64,000 nucleotides of DNA from Streptomyces neyagawaensis (GCF_023516595.1 NZ_JAMGBG010000023.1:124001-188000), one strand, 5' to 3'; shown: positions 53,400-63,766, numbered from the stretch's first letter. The notes: generated by a model not told the origin, from the sequence alone. Made by a program: numbers and translations.

Positions 53400-53918
53400 T
53401 CACGAGCCCGTGCCCAGCACGAGTGTGCGCAGCAGGTCGGCCAGTCGGCCGGCCTGTTCCTCGTCCAGGTGGGCGAGCGCCTCCGCCTGGACGGCGAGCC
53501 CCGCGGACACCGCCTCGTCGACCACCCGCAGACCCTCGTCCGTGAGGGTGACCTGAAGGGCGCGGCGGTCGTGCGGGTCGGGTGAGCGGCGCAGCAGACC
53601 CGCCCGTTCGAGCTTGTCGAGGCGGCCGGTCATCCCGCCGGTGGTGAGCATGAGGGTCCCCGAGAGCTGACGGGGCGAGAGGGTGTACGGCTCGCCGGAC
53701 CGGCGCAGGGTCGCGAGCACGTCGAACTCGCCGCGCGAGATCCCGAACCGCGCGTACTCCTTCTCCATGCGGTCGCCGAGCGTGCGGGACAGCCGGTAGA
53801 CGCGCCCGAAGACCTCCATCGCGGTGGTGTCGAGGTCGGGGCGGACGGCCGCCCACTGCTCGACGATCGCGTCGACGGGGTCGCGCGGGGGCGTGTCGGA
53901 CTCGGGGCGCACTGTCAT
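53400..53918 (-). CDS. MarR-family transcriptional regulator
   Basis: 172 aa, ATG 53916-53918. Winged helix with GISRGEFDVLATLRRSGEPYTLSPRQLSGTLMLTTGGMTGRLDKLERAGLLRRSPDPHDRRALQV in order, the DPxDRR wing being diagnostic of MarR. Divergent from the EamA transporter gene with a perfect 14-base palindrome between. Probably represses both and is released by a ligand exported by EamA. Confidence 0.9.
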   Translation of the reverse strand: MTVRPESDTPPRDPVDAIVEQWAAVRPDLDTTAMEVFGRVYRLSRTLGDRMEKEYARFGISRGEFDVLATLRRSGEPYTLSPRQLSGTLMLTTGGMTGRLDKLERAGLLRRSPDPHDRRALQVTLTDEGLRVVDEAVSAGLAVQAEALAHLDEEQAGRLADLLRTLVLGTGS

Positions 53919-53975
53919 GGGTCGAGTATCCGGCGGGTGTCGGTCGGTCGCAAGAAAGTGGCTTGACGGAAAGTT

Positions 53976-53989
53976 GCTTAGCGCTAAGC
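53976..53989. promoter_or_regulatory. MarR operator palindrome
   Basis: GCTTAGCGCTAAGC, a perfect 14-base palindrome between the divergent marR and eamA-type genes, about 60 bases from the marR start. Confidence 0.75.
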
Positions 53990-54101
53990 TAATGGCAAGC
54001 AAGGTAATTCTGGCGGTGGCCGTCCACCGCCGTCGCGTCACCTCCACCGTCCGTCCCCCCCCGCACCGTCCCCACCCCGCCGAGCGCGAAGGGCGCGTCC
54101 C

Positions 54102-55037
54102 ATGACCGCGAACCGTCTCCCCCTCATAGCCCTGACCGCCCTCGCGCCCATCTCCTGGGGCACGACCTACGCCGTCACCACCGAGTTCCTGCCGGCCGAC
54201 CGGCCCCTGTTCACCGGGCTGATGCGGGCGCTCCCCGCCGGGCTGCTGCTCCTGGCGCTCTCCCGGACGCTGCCGCGCGGCGCCTGGTGGGGGAAGGCGG
54301 CGGTGCTGGGCGCGCTGAACATCGGCGCCTTCTTCCCGCTGCTGTTCCTCTCCGCGTACCGCCTGCCGGGCGGAATGGCGGCGGTCGTCGGCTCGGTGGG
54401 GCCGCTGTTCGTCGCGGGACTCGCGGCCCTGCTGCTGGGCGAGCGGCCGACCGTGCGGACCCTGCTCACCGGGATCGCCGCGGCGCTCGGCGTCAGCCTG
54501 GTCGTGCTGAAGGCGGCCGGGGCGCTCGACACGATCGGTGTGCTCGCGGCGCTCGGCTCGACCGCCTCCATGTCGACCGGTGTGGTCCTCACCAAGCGGT
54601 GGGGGCGCCCCGAGGGCGTGGGCCCGCTCGCGCTCACCGGCTGGCAGCTGACCGCCGGCGGCCTGCTCATCGCACCGATCGCCCTCCTCGTCGAGGGCGC
54701 GCCGCCCGCGCTGGACGGCCGCGCCATCGGCGGCTACCTCTACCTCGCCCTCGCCAACACCGCCGTCTCCTACTGGGTCTGGTTCCGCGGCATCGGCCGC
54801 CTCTCCGCCACCCAGGTCACCTTCCTCGGGCCCCTCTCCCCGCTGACCGCCGCCGTCATCGGCTGGGCCGCCCTCGGCCAGGCCCTCACCCCCCTCCAGC
54901 TCCTCGGGATGGCCATCGCGTTCGCCGCGACCGTGTTCGGTCAACTCCAGCCGCGCGGCGCCCGGCGACCGGAGCAGGCGGCCGAGCCCGGCGACCGCCC
55001 GGCCCCGCTGGTCAAGGACACCACCCGAACGGCCTGA
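54102..55037 (+). CDS. EamA/DMT-family transporter
   Basis: 311 aa, ATG 54102. Ten membrane helices in two five-helix halves, starting ALTALAPISWGTTYAVTTEF, with the paired EamA signatures (GALNIGAFFPLLFLSAYRLPGG and LANTAVSYWVWFRGIGRLSATQVTFLGPLSP). Drug/metabolite transporter, probably an efflux pump for amino-acid-like or toxic metabolites. Divergent from marR, so probably ligand-induced. Confidence 0.9.
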   Translation: MTANRLPLIALTALAPISWGTTYAVTTEFLPADRPLFTGLMRALPAGLLLLALSRTLPRGAWWGKAAVLGALNIGAFFPLLFLSAYRLPGGMAAVVGSVGPLFVAGLAALLLGERPTVRTLLTGIAAALGVSLVVLKAAGALDTIGVLAALGSTASMSTGVVLTKRWGRPEGVGPLALTGWQLTAGGLLIAPIALLVEGAPPALDGRAIGGYLYLALANTAVSYWVWFRGIGRLSATQVTFLGPLSPLTAAVIGWAALGQALTPLQLLGMAIAFAATVFGQLQPRGARRPEQAAEPGDRPAPLVKDTTRTA

Positions 55038-55056
55038 GGCCGGACCGGCGCACGAC

Positions 55057-55089
55057 AGGGGCGCCCGGTGGAGACCACCGGGCGCCCCT
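55057..55089. terminator. Terminator between transporter and pepN
   Basis: 15-base perfect stem AGGGGCGCCCGGTGG / CCACCGGGCGCCCCT with a 3-base loop, between convergent genes. Confidence 0.88.
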
Positions 55090-55144
55090 GTTCTCGTACG
55101 ACCGGCCGCTCGTCGCGCGGCCGAGGAGCGCGTCCCTCGCCGGA

Positions 55145-57727
55145 CTACTCCGCGGAGGCCGCCGCCGCGTCCGCGGCCTGGGCCTTCAGCGCCCGCTCGA
55201 CACCCGAACGGGACTCGGAGACCAGACGGCGCAGGGCCGCGTTGGGCTCGGCCGAGGCGAGCCAGGCGTCCGTCTTGCGGAGCGTCTCCTCGGAGACCTG
55301 GACCGTCGGGTAGAGGCCGATGGCGACCTGCTGGGCGATCTCGTGGGAACGGGACTCCCAGATGTCCTTCACGACCTCGAAGTACTTGTCCGTGTACGCG
55401 GCGAGCAGCTCACGCTGGTCCGTCTGGACGAAACCGCCGATGACCGCCTCCTGGAGGGCGTTCGGAAGCTTGTCCGACTCGATGACCTGGGACCAGGCCT
55501 CGGCCTTGGCCTCCGGCGTCGGGCGGGAGGCGCGGGCCGTGGCGGCGTGACGCTCACCGGCCGCGGTCCTGTCGCGCTCGTACTCGCCGGCGATCTCCGC
55601 CTCGTCGTAGCGGCCCACCGCCGCGAGCCGTTGCACGAACGACCAGCGCAGCTCGGTGTCGACGGCCAGCCCCTCGATCGTCTGCGTCCCCTCCAGCAGC
55701 GCCTCCAGCAGGTCCAGCTGCTCGGGGGTGCGGGCGGTCGCGGCGAACGCGCGGGCCCAGGCGAGCTGGTGGTCGGAGGCCGGCTCCGCGGCCCGCAGGT
55801 GGGCGAGGGTCGCGTCCGTCCAGCGGGTCAGCAGCGCCTCACGGCCGGCCGGGTCCGCGTACAGGTCGATCGCCAGCTTCACCTGGCGGTGCAGCGACTG
55901 GACGACACCGATGTCCGACTCCTTGCCGATGCCGGACAGCACCAGGGACAGGTAGTCGCGGGCGGCCAGTTCGCCGTCGCGGGTCATGTCCCAGGCCGAG
56001 GCCCAGCACAGGGCGCGGGGGAGGGAGGACGCGAAGTCGCCGAGGTGCTCGGTGACGAAGGCGAGGGACTGCTCGTCCAGGCGCACCTTGGCGTACGACA
56101 GGTCGTCGTCGTTGAGGAGGACGACCGCCGGGCGGCGCTTGCCCACCAGCTGCGGCACGGCGGTCAGCTCGCCGTCCACGTCCAGCTCGACGCGCTCGTC
56201 GCGGACCAGCTTGCCGCTGTCCTCGTCGCGCTCGTACAGGCCGACCGCGATGCGGTGTGGGCGCAGCGTCGGCTCGCCCTTCGCGCCGGCGGGCAGCGCG
56301 GGCGCCTCCTGGCGGATCGCGAAGGAGGTGATGACACCGTGCTCGTCGGTCTCGATCTCCGGGCGGAGGATGTTGATGCCCGCGGTCTCCAGCCACTGCT
56401 TCGACCAGGTCTTCAGGTCGCGGCCGGACGTCTCCTCCAGGGCGCCCAGGAGGTCCGACAGGCGCGTGTTGCCGTACGCGTGGCGCTTGAAGTACGCCTG
56501 CACGCCCCGGAAGAACTCGTCCTCGCCGACGTACGCGACGAGCTGCTTCAGCACGGACGCGCCCTTGGCGTAGGTGATGCCGTCGAAGTTGACGAGGACG
56601 TCGTCCAGGTCGCGGATCTCCGCCATGATCGGGTGCGTCGACGGCAGCTGGTCCTGACGGTACGCCCACGTCTTCATGGAGTTGGCGAAGGACGTCCAGG
56701 CGTGCGGCCAGCGCGACTCGGGGTGGGCCGCCTGGCAGGCGATCGACGTGTACGTGGCGAACGACTCGTTCAGCCACAGGTCGTTCCACCACTCCATCGT
56801 CACGAGGTCGCCGAACCACATGTGGGCCAGCTCGTGCAGGATGGTCTCGGCGCGCATCTCGTACGCCGCGTCCGTCACCTTCGACCGGAACACGTACTGG
56901 TCGCGGATGGTCACCGCGCCCGCGTTCTCCATCGCGCCCGCGTTGAACTCCGGTACGAACAGCTGGTCGTACTTCTCGAACGGGTACGCGTAGTCGAACT
57001 TCTCCTGGAACCACTCGAAGCCCTGCCGGGTCACGTCGAAGATGTGGTCGGAGTCGAGGTACTCGGCCAGCGACGGGCGGCAGTAGATGCCCAGCGGCAC
57101 GCTCTGCCCGTCCTTCTCGTACACGCTGTGCACCGAGTGGTACGGGCCGACGATCAGCGCCGTGATGTACGTGGAGATACGGGGCGTCGGCTCGAAGACC
57201 CAGACGTCGTCCTTGGGCTGCGGCGTCGGCGAGTTGGAGATGACGGTCCAGCCGGTCGGCGCCTTCACGGTGAACTGGAAGGTGGCCTTCAGGTCCGGCT
57301 GCTCGAAGCTCGCGAACACCCGGCGGGCGTCCGGGACCTCGAACTGGGTGTAGAGGTACGCCTGGTCGTCGACCGGGTCGACGAACCGGTGCAGACCCTC
57401 ACCCGTGTTGGTGTACGCGCAGTCCGCCGCGACCCGCAGGATGTTGCGGCCCTCCAGCAGACCGGGCAGCGTGATCCGGGAGTCCGCGAAGACCTCCGCC
57501 GGGTCGAGCGCGTCGCCGTTCAGCGTCACCTCGTGGACCGTCGGGGCCACCAGGTCGATGAAGGTCTCCGTACCGCCCCGGGCGGCGTCGAAGCGCACCG
57601 TGGTCACGGACCGGTAGGTGCCGCCCTCCTGCGCGCCGGTGAGGTCGAGTTCGATCTCGTACGAGTCAACGCTGAGCAGCTCCGCCCGCTGCTGAGCCTC
57701 TTCGCGGGTCAGGTTTGTGCCAGGCAC
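55145..57727 (-). CDS. pepN: Aminopeptidase N
   Basis: 860 aa, GTG 57725-57727 with GAGGAG upstream. M1 metalloprotease: FNAGAMENAGA (GxMEN exopeptidase motif) and HELAHMWFGDLVTMEWWNDLWLNE (HExxH-x18-E zinc site) at about 250-310; N-terminal beta-sandwich and C-terminal helical (ERAP1-like) domain complete. Removes N-terminal residues from peptides in the cytosol. Length is normal for Streptomyces PepN. Confidence 0.95.
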   Translation of the reverse strand: MPGTNLTREEAQQRAELLSVDSYEIELDLTGAQEGGTYRSVTTVRFDAARGGTETFIDLVAPTVHEVTLNGDALDPAEVFADSRITLPGLLEGRNILRVAADCAYTNTGEGLHRFVDPVDDQAYLYTQFEVPDARRVFASFEQPDLKATFQFTVKAPTGWTVISNSPTPQPKDDVWVFEPTPRISTYITALIVGPYHSVHSVYEKDGQSVPLGIYCRPSLAEYLDSDHIFDVTRQGFEWFQEKFDYAYPFEKYDQLFVPEFNAGAMENAGAVTIRDQYVFRSKVTDAAYEMRAETILHELAHMWFGDLVTMEWWNDLWLNESFATYTSIACQAAHPESRWPHAWTSFANSMKTWAYRQDQLPSTHPIMAEIRDLDDVLVNFDGITYAKGASVLKQLVAYVGEDEFFRGVQAYFKRHAYGNTRLSDLLGALEETSGRDLKTWSKQWLETAGINILRPEIETDEHGVITSFAIRQEAPALPAGAKGEPTLRPHRIAVGLYERDEDSGKLVRDERVELDVDGELTAVPQLVGKRRPAVVLLNDDDLSYAKVRLDEQSLAFVTEHLGDFASSLPRALCWASAWDMTRDGELAARDYLSLVLSGIGKESDIGVVQSLHRQVKLAIDLYADPAGREALLTRWTDATLAHLRAAEPASDHQLAWARAFAATARTPEQLDLLEALLEGTQTIEGLAVDTELRWSFVQRLAAVGRYDEAEIAGEYERDRTAAGERHAATARASRPTPEAKAEAWSQVIESDKLPNALQEAVIGGFVQTDQRELLAAYTDKYFEVVKDIWESRSHEIAQQVAIGLYPTVQVSEETLRKTDAWLASAEPNAALRRLVSESRSGVERALKAQAADAAAASAE

Positions 57728-57863
57728 GCGGTCATCTCCTCGTTATGTGTCGGTTCGGTCATCCTTCCACGGCACGGGGAGTTGGGCGACGACCAGGTTG
57801 ACCCGCACCACTACGTCCGGAAACCGCCGGTGGTCCGGCGCGGCGCGCACCACGCTGAGGGGC

Positions 57864-58343
57864 ATGAAGACCCACACCGCGCGCCCCCTGGACGCCCTCA
57901 CCCTGAAGCAGCTGCGGACGGCGGACGACGCCGGCCGGCCCCCCACCGCCGTCACCGACACCGAGGGCGGCGCCCCGCTGCGCTGCTGCCTGCGGCACAG
58001 CCGACCGGGTGAGTCGACCGCCCTCGTGTCCTACGCGCCGCTGCGCCGCTGGGCGGCCGCCACCGGCGTCGACCCGGGCGCCTACGACGAGCGGGGCCCC
58101 GTCTTCATCCACGCCGGGGAGTGCCCCGGACCGGCCGACGACGACCGGCTGCCGTTCACGAACAGCCACCGCGTCCTGCGCCGCTACGCCGCCGACGGCC
58201 GCATCCTCGGCGGACGGCTCGTCGAGGGGCCCGACGACCACGGGACGGCCCTCACCGAGGCCTTCGCGGACCCCGAGGTCGCCCTCGTCCACGTCCGGGC
58301 CGTCGAGTACGGCTGCTTCCTGTACGAGGTGCGGCGGCGCTGA
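57864..58343 (+). CDS. DUF1203-family protein
   Basis: 159 aa, ATG 57864 with GAGGGG upstream. Contains GGAPLRCCLRHSRPGESTALVSYAPLRR and GPVFIHAGECPGP with several Cys/His, and ends VHVRAVEYGCFLYEVRR, the DUF1203 pattern as I remember it. Function unknown; cytosolic. Divergent from pepN. Confidence 0.8.
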   Translation: MKTHTARPLDALTLKQLRTADDAGRPPTAVTDTEGGAPLRCCLRHSRPGESTALVSYAPLRRWAAATGVDPGAYDERGPVFIHAGECPGPADDDRLPFTNSHRVLRRYAADGRILGGRLVEGPDDHGTALTEAFADPEVALVHVRAVEYGCFLYEVRRR

Positions 58344-58386
58344 GCGAGGGTGCTCACGCCGGACCCCGCTCGTGCCGGGCGCGCCG

Positions 58387-58422
58387 ACGGGGCGGTCACT
58401 CCCTGTGGAGTGACCGCCCCGT
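58387..58422. terminator. Terminator between DUF1203 gene and asd
   Basis: 16-base perfect stem ACGGGGCGGTCACTCC / GGAGTGACCGCCCCGT with a 4-base loop, between convergent genes. Confidence 0.9.
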
Positions 58423-58476
58423 CGGTGGGGAGGCATGGGCCGTCCGGCGGCGGGGCCGGCCGGGTGGCTGCCGGTG

Positions 58477-59842
<1,366 letters not shown>

Positions 59843-60487
59843 GTGGCTGTGCTGCGCAGAAAGGCGCGCCGCGTCCAGGGGGTGGACGATCCGCTGCGGG
59901 TGCCCGGCGGCCCGTCGGCCATGGGGGGCACGGGGGGCACGGGTGCCGGGGATGAACCGCCGGCCGCCGTGACGCATCCGGCGGCAGCGGGCGACACGGG
60001 GGTGGATCCGCTGGACGCGGCCCAGGAGCGGCGGGTGCGCGCGGTGCTCGCGCTCGGCGGAGTCCCGCAGTCGGACCTGCCGGACGGGGTGCAGCAGGTA
60101 CGGCTGCGGCTGCTGGAGCGGGCCGCGAGCGGCCGGGAGGCACCGCGGGACGTGTCCGCGTGGGCGGCGGTGGTCGCCTCCAACCTGGCGATGGACTGGC
60201 ACCGCGCCAAGCGCCGCCAGGAGCGCCTCGGGGAGCGCCTGGCCTCGCTGCGCCAGCTGGAGCACCCCTCCGGCGAGGACTCCAGCGTGCTCTCGCTCGC
60301 CGTCACCCGCGGCCTGGACGAGCTGCCCGACGCCCAGCGTCAGGTCGTCGTCCTGCGTTTCTACGCCGACCTGCCGGTCCGGGACATCGCGGGCGAGCTC
60401 GGTATCCCCGAGGGCACGGTCAAGAGCAGGCTCCACTCAGCGGTCCGCGCCCTGCGCGCCCGCCTGCACGAGGACGAGGTGGTGTGA
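59843..60487 (+). CDS. ECF RNA polymerase sigma factor
   Basis: 214 aa, GTG 59843 with GGGAGGGGAGGG at its start. Sigma-70 region 2 at about 60-125 (VQQVRLRLLERAASGREAPRDVSAWAAVVASNLAMDWHRAKRRQ) and region 4 at about 150-205 (LDELPDAQRQVVVLRFYADLPVRDIAGELGIPEGTVKSRLHSAVRAL). The N-terminus has a Gly/Pro-rich extension. Followed by a membrane protein gene starting one base after the stop, the usual sigma/anti-sigma pair. Confidence 0.9.
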   Translation: MAVLRRKARRVQGVDDPLRVPGGPSAMGGTGGTGAGDEPPAAVTHPAAAGDTGVDPLDAAQERRVRAVLALGGVPQSDLPDGVQQVRLRLLERAASGREAPRDVSAWAAVVASNLAMDWHRAKRRQERLGERLASLRQLEHPSGEDSSVLSLAVTRGLDELPDAQRQVVVLRFYADLPVRDIAGELGIPEGTVKSRLHSAVRALRARLHEDEVV

Positions 60488-60488
60488 C

Positions 60489-61688
60489 ATGGCCGCCCGG
60501 GACAACAACCGGCACGACACCGAACCCGACGACGTCGTGTTCGAGGCTGCTTCCACGACCGAGGGCGACTCGGTCGCGGGTGGCTCGGCGGAGGGCGGCT
60601 CGGCGGAGGGCGGCTCGGTCGAGGCGCCTTCGGCCGGGGGCGCCGACGCCGAAGGGGCCGTGCGCGGGGGAGCTGTATTCGAGGGAGCCGTGCGTGAGGG
60701 CGCCCAGTTCGCAGGCGCCGAGTTCGAGGAAGCCGTGTTCGAGGGTGCAGTGCGTGAGGGCGCCGAGTTCGAGGAAGCCGTGCGCGAGGCCGCCGAGTTC
60801 GAAGGCGCCGAGTACGGCGGTATGGACGCCTTGATGGCCGCGCTGCTCGACGAGCCGCTGCCGGAGGAGGCGCTGGCCGACGGCGAGTTCATGGCCGCGC
60901 GGCGGGCGGCGGCCGCCGATGTGCTGCTGCTGCGGGAGCAGCTGGGGCTGATCGGTGACGCTCTGGCCGGGGCCGACGCCGGTGCGGGCGAATCGGAGTC
61001 GGAAGCCGGCGCACCGCCGGGGCGACCCGTGGCCGCGCGGCCGGGGGACGCGGCCGGGGCCGAGACGGTCACCGGGCGCCGGCCCGCGCCCGAGACGGCC
61101 CCCGTCGCGCCGGTGACGCCCCTGCCGACGTGGCCGGCCCGCCCCCGAAGGCGCCGCCGGGCCCTGTCCATCGCCTTCGGCACGCTCGCCGCGGCTGCGG
61201 CCGCCACCGTCGTCGTGGGCCTCGGCGCCGTCGTCGTCCAGTCGGGCCTCGGAGGTTCGGCGGACGACGCCGGCAGCACCGCCAGTAAGCAGCAGGACAG
61301 CGGTAACTCGCCCGACGGCTCGAAGGGCGGCGCGGGCGGCGGGAACGCCGACGGGAAGGTCGATCCCCAGAGTTACAACATCGCCTGCGCCCGTCTGGTC
61401 GTCGAGGGCACCGTCGTCTCCGTCGAACCCGTCCCCGGCACCGAGCGGGACCGCGTCACCCTCGACGTCGACCGCTACTACAAGCCGGACCAGGGCGGGA
61501 AGGAGATCGTCTTCCCGCTGGACGAGGACATCGAGCCCCATGTGAAGGAGGGCGACCGCGCTCTCGTCGGCATCCCGCGCGACGGCGCCGAACCCGACCT
61601 GTGGACCACGGACCCGTCCGACATCGCCGGCCGACGAGCCTGGATCGAGACCGAGGCGCGGGAGGCGGAGGGCGAGACGTGTAGGTGA
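60489..61688 (+). CDS. Membrane anti-sigma-like protein with pentapeptide-like repeats
   Basis: 399 aa, ATG 60489, one base after the sigma stop. Residues about 56-110 are eleven consecutive 5-residue units of the form [GE]A[VEQ][FRY][EA] (GAVFE, GAVRE, GAQFA, GAEFE and so on), matching a short pentapeptide-repeat coil. Residues 110-160 are helical, where a sigma-binding domain is expected; no HCC zinc motif. A membrane helix at 226-252 (LSIAFGTLAAAAAATVVVGL) follows a RRRRR stop signal, and a beta-rich extracellular domain (YNIACARLVVEGTVVSVEP..) ends at Cys. Position suggests an anti-sigma factor, but no classical ASD motif is visible. Confidence 0.75.
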   Translation: MAARDNNRHDTEPDDVVFEAASTTEGDSVAGGSAEGGSAEGGSVEAPSAGGADAEGAVRGGAVFEGAVREGAQFAGAEFEEAVFEGAVREGAEFEEAVREAAEFEGAEYGGMDALMAALLDEPLPEEALADGEFMAARRAAAADVLLLREQLGLIGDALAGADAGAGESESEAGAPPGRPVAARPGDAAGAETVTGRRPAPETAPVAPVTPLPTWPARPRRRRRALSIAFGTLAAAAAATVVVGLGAVVVQSGLGGSADDAGSTASKQQDSGNSPDGSKGGAGGGNADGKVDPQSYNIACARLVVEGTVVSVEPVPGTERDRVTLDVDRYYKPDQGGKEIVFPLDEDIEPHVKEGDRALVGIPRDGAEPDLWTTDPSDIAGRRAWIETEAREAEGETCR

Positions 61689-61840
61689 CGGGAGCCTCGG
61701 GGGCGGTCGTCACCCCAGACCGACCCCGGGGCACCGCAACGTCCGGCCCGTGCCTGGGGAGGGGCGCTCGCCCCGGCCGTGCTTGGGGAGGGGCGCTCGC
61801 CCCGCCGACGTACACCCTCCGGTGATGTGTCCGCACACGC

Positions 61841-61873
61841 ATACGGCCCGCCGGGGAAACCGGCGGGCCGTAT
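61841..61873. terminator. Terminator after sigma operon, first hairpin
   Basis: Stem ATACGGCCCGCCGG / CCGGCGGGCCGTAT, 14 bp, loop GGAAA. Convergent with the small secreted protein gene. Confidence 0.85.
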
Positions 61874-61906
61874 TCCGGCGGGCCTGAGCGGCGGCGGCTC
61901 CGCCGG

Positions 61907-61940
61907 GCACCCCGGATCGGGTTGCCCGATCCCGGGGTGC
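61907..61940. terminator. Terminator, second hairpin
   Basis: GCACCCCGGATCGGG-TTG-CCCGATCCCGGGGTGC, a 15-bp stem with one bulge, directly after the first hairpin; may serve the minus-strand gene. Confidence 0.8.
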
Positions 61941-61979
61941 TGTGAGCCTGGGGTGCGACGAGGGTGACCGGCGGTCAGG

Positions 61980-62216
61980 TCACTCCTGGTCGTCCCAGGT
62001 CCAGGTCTCCTTGTGGCCGGGGACGACCACACCGGGCCGCGCGCCGCCCTTGTCCGCCTTGGGGGGCACGACGACCTCCGTCACGGCGTCGTCCGCGGCC
62101 AGCCGCGTGCCCGCCGGGGCGTCGACGGCGGTGCCGAGGACGAGGGCCGCCGCCGCGGAACCCAGACCGAGGAGGGCGAGGACGCCGATGCGCCGGGAGC
62201 GCGTCGAGGAATGCAC
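61980..62216 (-). CDS. 78-aa secreted or membrane-anchored protein
   Basis: GTG 62214-62216 with GAGG seven bases upstream. A hydrophobic segment (IGVLALLGLGSAAAALVLG, residues 10-28) follows a basic start. The mature part is TEVVVPPKADKGGARPGVVVPGHKETWTWDDQE, acidic at the end. Length and composition suggest a small exported protein; family unknown. Confidence 0.65.
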   Translation of the reverse strand: MHSSTRSRRIGVLALLGLGSAAAALVLGTAVDAPAGTRLAADDAVTEVVVPPKADKGGARPGVVVPGHKETWTWDDQE

Positions 62217-62445
62217 AACCGTTCCTCTTTCGTGAGGGGTTACAGATGAGGGCCCTGTGAAGGGCCATGACCGATCATGGTTGATCACCGTCCGAAACGC
62301 AGGTGCTCACGATGGCCGCTTGCGGCCATGGCCGGACAGGGCCACCACGCCCACGATTAGGACCCGGCGGAGGGATCCCGGCGCAGGAGTCTCGGCGACG
62401 GCGACGCTACCGCCGGCCGTGCCGGACGGCAGAGACCACGGCCGA

Positions 62446-62517
62446 CCCCGCCGTACGGCAGACGTCACAACCAGCCCCGCCGTACGGCAGACGCTACAGC
62501 CAGCCCCGCCGTACGGC
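62446..62517. repeat. 29-base-period tandem repeat at the 3' end of the LuxR gene
   Basis: CCCCGCCGTACGGCAGACG at 62446, identical at 62475, and CCCCGCCGTACGGC at 62504, i.e. three copies of period 29. The last two include the gene's stop and final codons. The CCGTACGG core is palindromic. Confidence 0.8.
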
Positions 62518-63474
62518 CTCCGCGCCCGCCTCGAACCGGCTCTGCGCGTCCAGCCGCTTCATCAGGTCCGACATCAGTCGTCTGATCGTACGCACGGACA
62601 GCCCCAGCTTGCGGGCGATCCCCTGGTCGGTCATCCCCTCGGACAGCAGCTTCAGCAGGACCCGGTCGCGTTCGCTCGCCCCGTCGCCCACCGCGGCGGG
62701 GGCCTCCGCGCCCAGCGGCACGCCCTGCGCCCAGACCAGCTCGAACAGCTCAGCGAGGGCCTGTACGACGCCCTGGTAGCGGACGACGAGCGCGCCCTGG
62801 CGGCTGTCCTCGGCGTTCACCGGCACGACCGCGACCTCACGATCGCAGATGATCATCCGCATCGGAAGGGCGGGCACGGTGCGCACCTGTCCGCCCATGG
62901 AGGTGAGCCAGGTCGCGTAGTCGGAGGTGGGCTGGTCGTTGCGGACGCTGTCGAGGTAGACGGAGCGCATCCGCACGCCCCGGTCGAAGGACTCCTGGTC
63001 CAGGGGGCGGGCCGACTCCAGGCCGGCCGCGCTGACGGCGCCGCCCGGTGTGAAGGTGCACACCTCCTGCACCGCGTCCCGAGACAGCTGCTCCAGCCGG
63101 GTGCGGACCGCGTTCACCCCGACCAGGTGCTCGGCGCCACCCGTGTGTCGCAGCCCCAAGGCCGCGTACTCCTTGGTGAATTCGGCGACCACCGCCTGGT
63201 GCCGGGACAGATGGGCCCGCTCGGCGTCGAGTTGGGCCTCGCGGCGGCGCAGTACCGGCCCCAGGATCGTCTCGGGGTTCATCGGCAGGTACGTCGTGTC
63301 CGTGACGGGGCTCAGCAGGGAGAGATCGGAGAGCCGGTCCACGGCCGCCCGCACCTCGTCCTCGGTGAGGCCCGTGTGCCGTTGGACGTCGTGGAGGGTC
63401 CAGGACGGGTTGGTGAGCAGACTCCGGTAGACGCTGACGGCCTCGGTGTCCGCTTCCAGGAATTCGTCCAGCAC
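62494..63474 (-). CDS. LuxR-type regulator with TrmB-like N-terminal domain
   Basis: 326 aa, ATG 63472-63474. Residues 1-75 form a winged helix (VSVYRSLLTNPSWTLHDVQRHTGLTEDEVRAAVDRLSDLSLLSP), 80-250 a TrmB-like sensor domain, and 265-326 a LuxR-type helix-turn-helix (LLSEGMTDQGIARKLGLSVRTIRRLMSDLMKRLDAQSRFEAG). Streptomyces have many of these. Ligand unknown. Confidence 0.88.
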   Translation of the reverse strand: MLDEFLEADTEAVSVYRSLLTNPSWTLHDVQRHTGLTEDEVRAAVDRLSDLSLLSPVTDTTYLPMNPETILGPVLRRREAQLDAERAHLSRHQAVVAEFTKEYAALGLRHTGGAEHLVGVNAVRTRLEQLSRDAVQEVCTFTPGGAVSAAGLESARPLDQESFDRGVRMRSVYLDSVRNDQPTSDYATWLTSMGGQVRTVPALPMRMIICDREVAVVPVNAEDSRQGALVVRYQGVVQALAELFELVWAQGVPLGAEAPAAVGDGASERDRVLLKLLSEGMTDQGIARKLGLSVRTIRRLMSDLMKRLDAQSRFEAGAEAVRRGWL

Positions 63475-63681
63475 AGTCGGCCCTTTCGCCTCCCCACCCC
63501 CTCGTGCCCCGGAGGGGAATCCTAGTTCGATCCGTGCCGATTTCGCGGTGGATCGGGGATCTTGTGGCGAAGGCTACAGGGCAGGCACGACAGTGCCATG
63601 GCGCGTTGCGGCCACCCTGCGCCCCTGGTGTTCGCAAGGGCCCCGGCTGAAGATCGAAGGGCGCGACGCACAGATGTGCGG

Positions 63682-63708
63682 CGGCCCGTCCAACGGGGGG
63701 ACGGGCCG
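63682..63708. terminator. Hairpin in the NUDIX leader, first
   Basis: Perfect 10-base arms CGGCCCGTCC / GGACGGGCCG with a 7-base loop. It lies between divergent genes, where a terminator is unexpected. Confidence 0.55.
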
Positions 63709-63734
63709 TCGCGCCGACCGCCCCCCGTCGCCAG

Positions 63735-63766
63735 GGGGCGGGTGCCACGTGGGGAGCACCCGCCCC
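63735..63766. terminator. Hairpin in the NUDIX leader, second
   Basis: Perfect 11-base arms GGGGCGGGTGC / GCACCCGCCCC with a 10-base loop, ending 30 bases before the NUDIX start. Confidence 0.55.
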
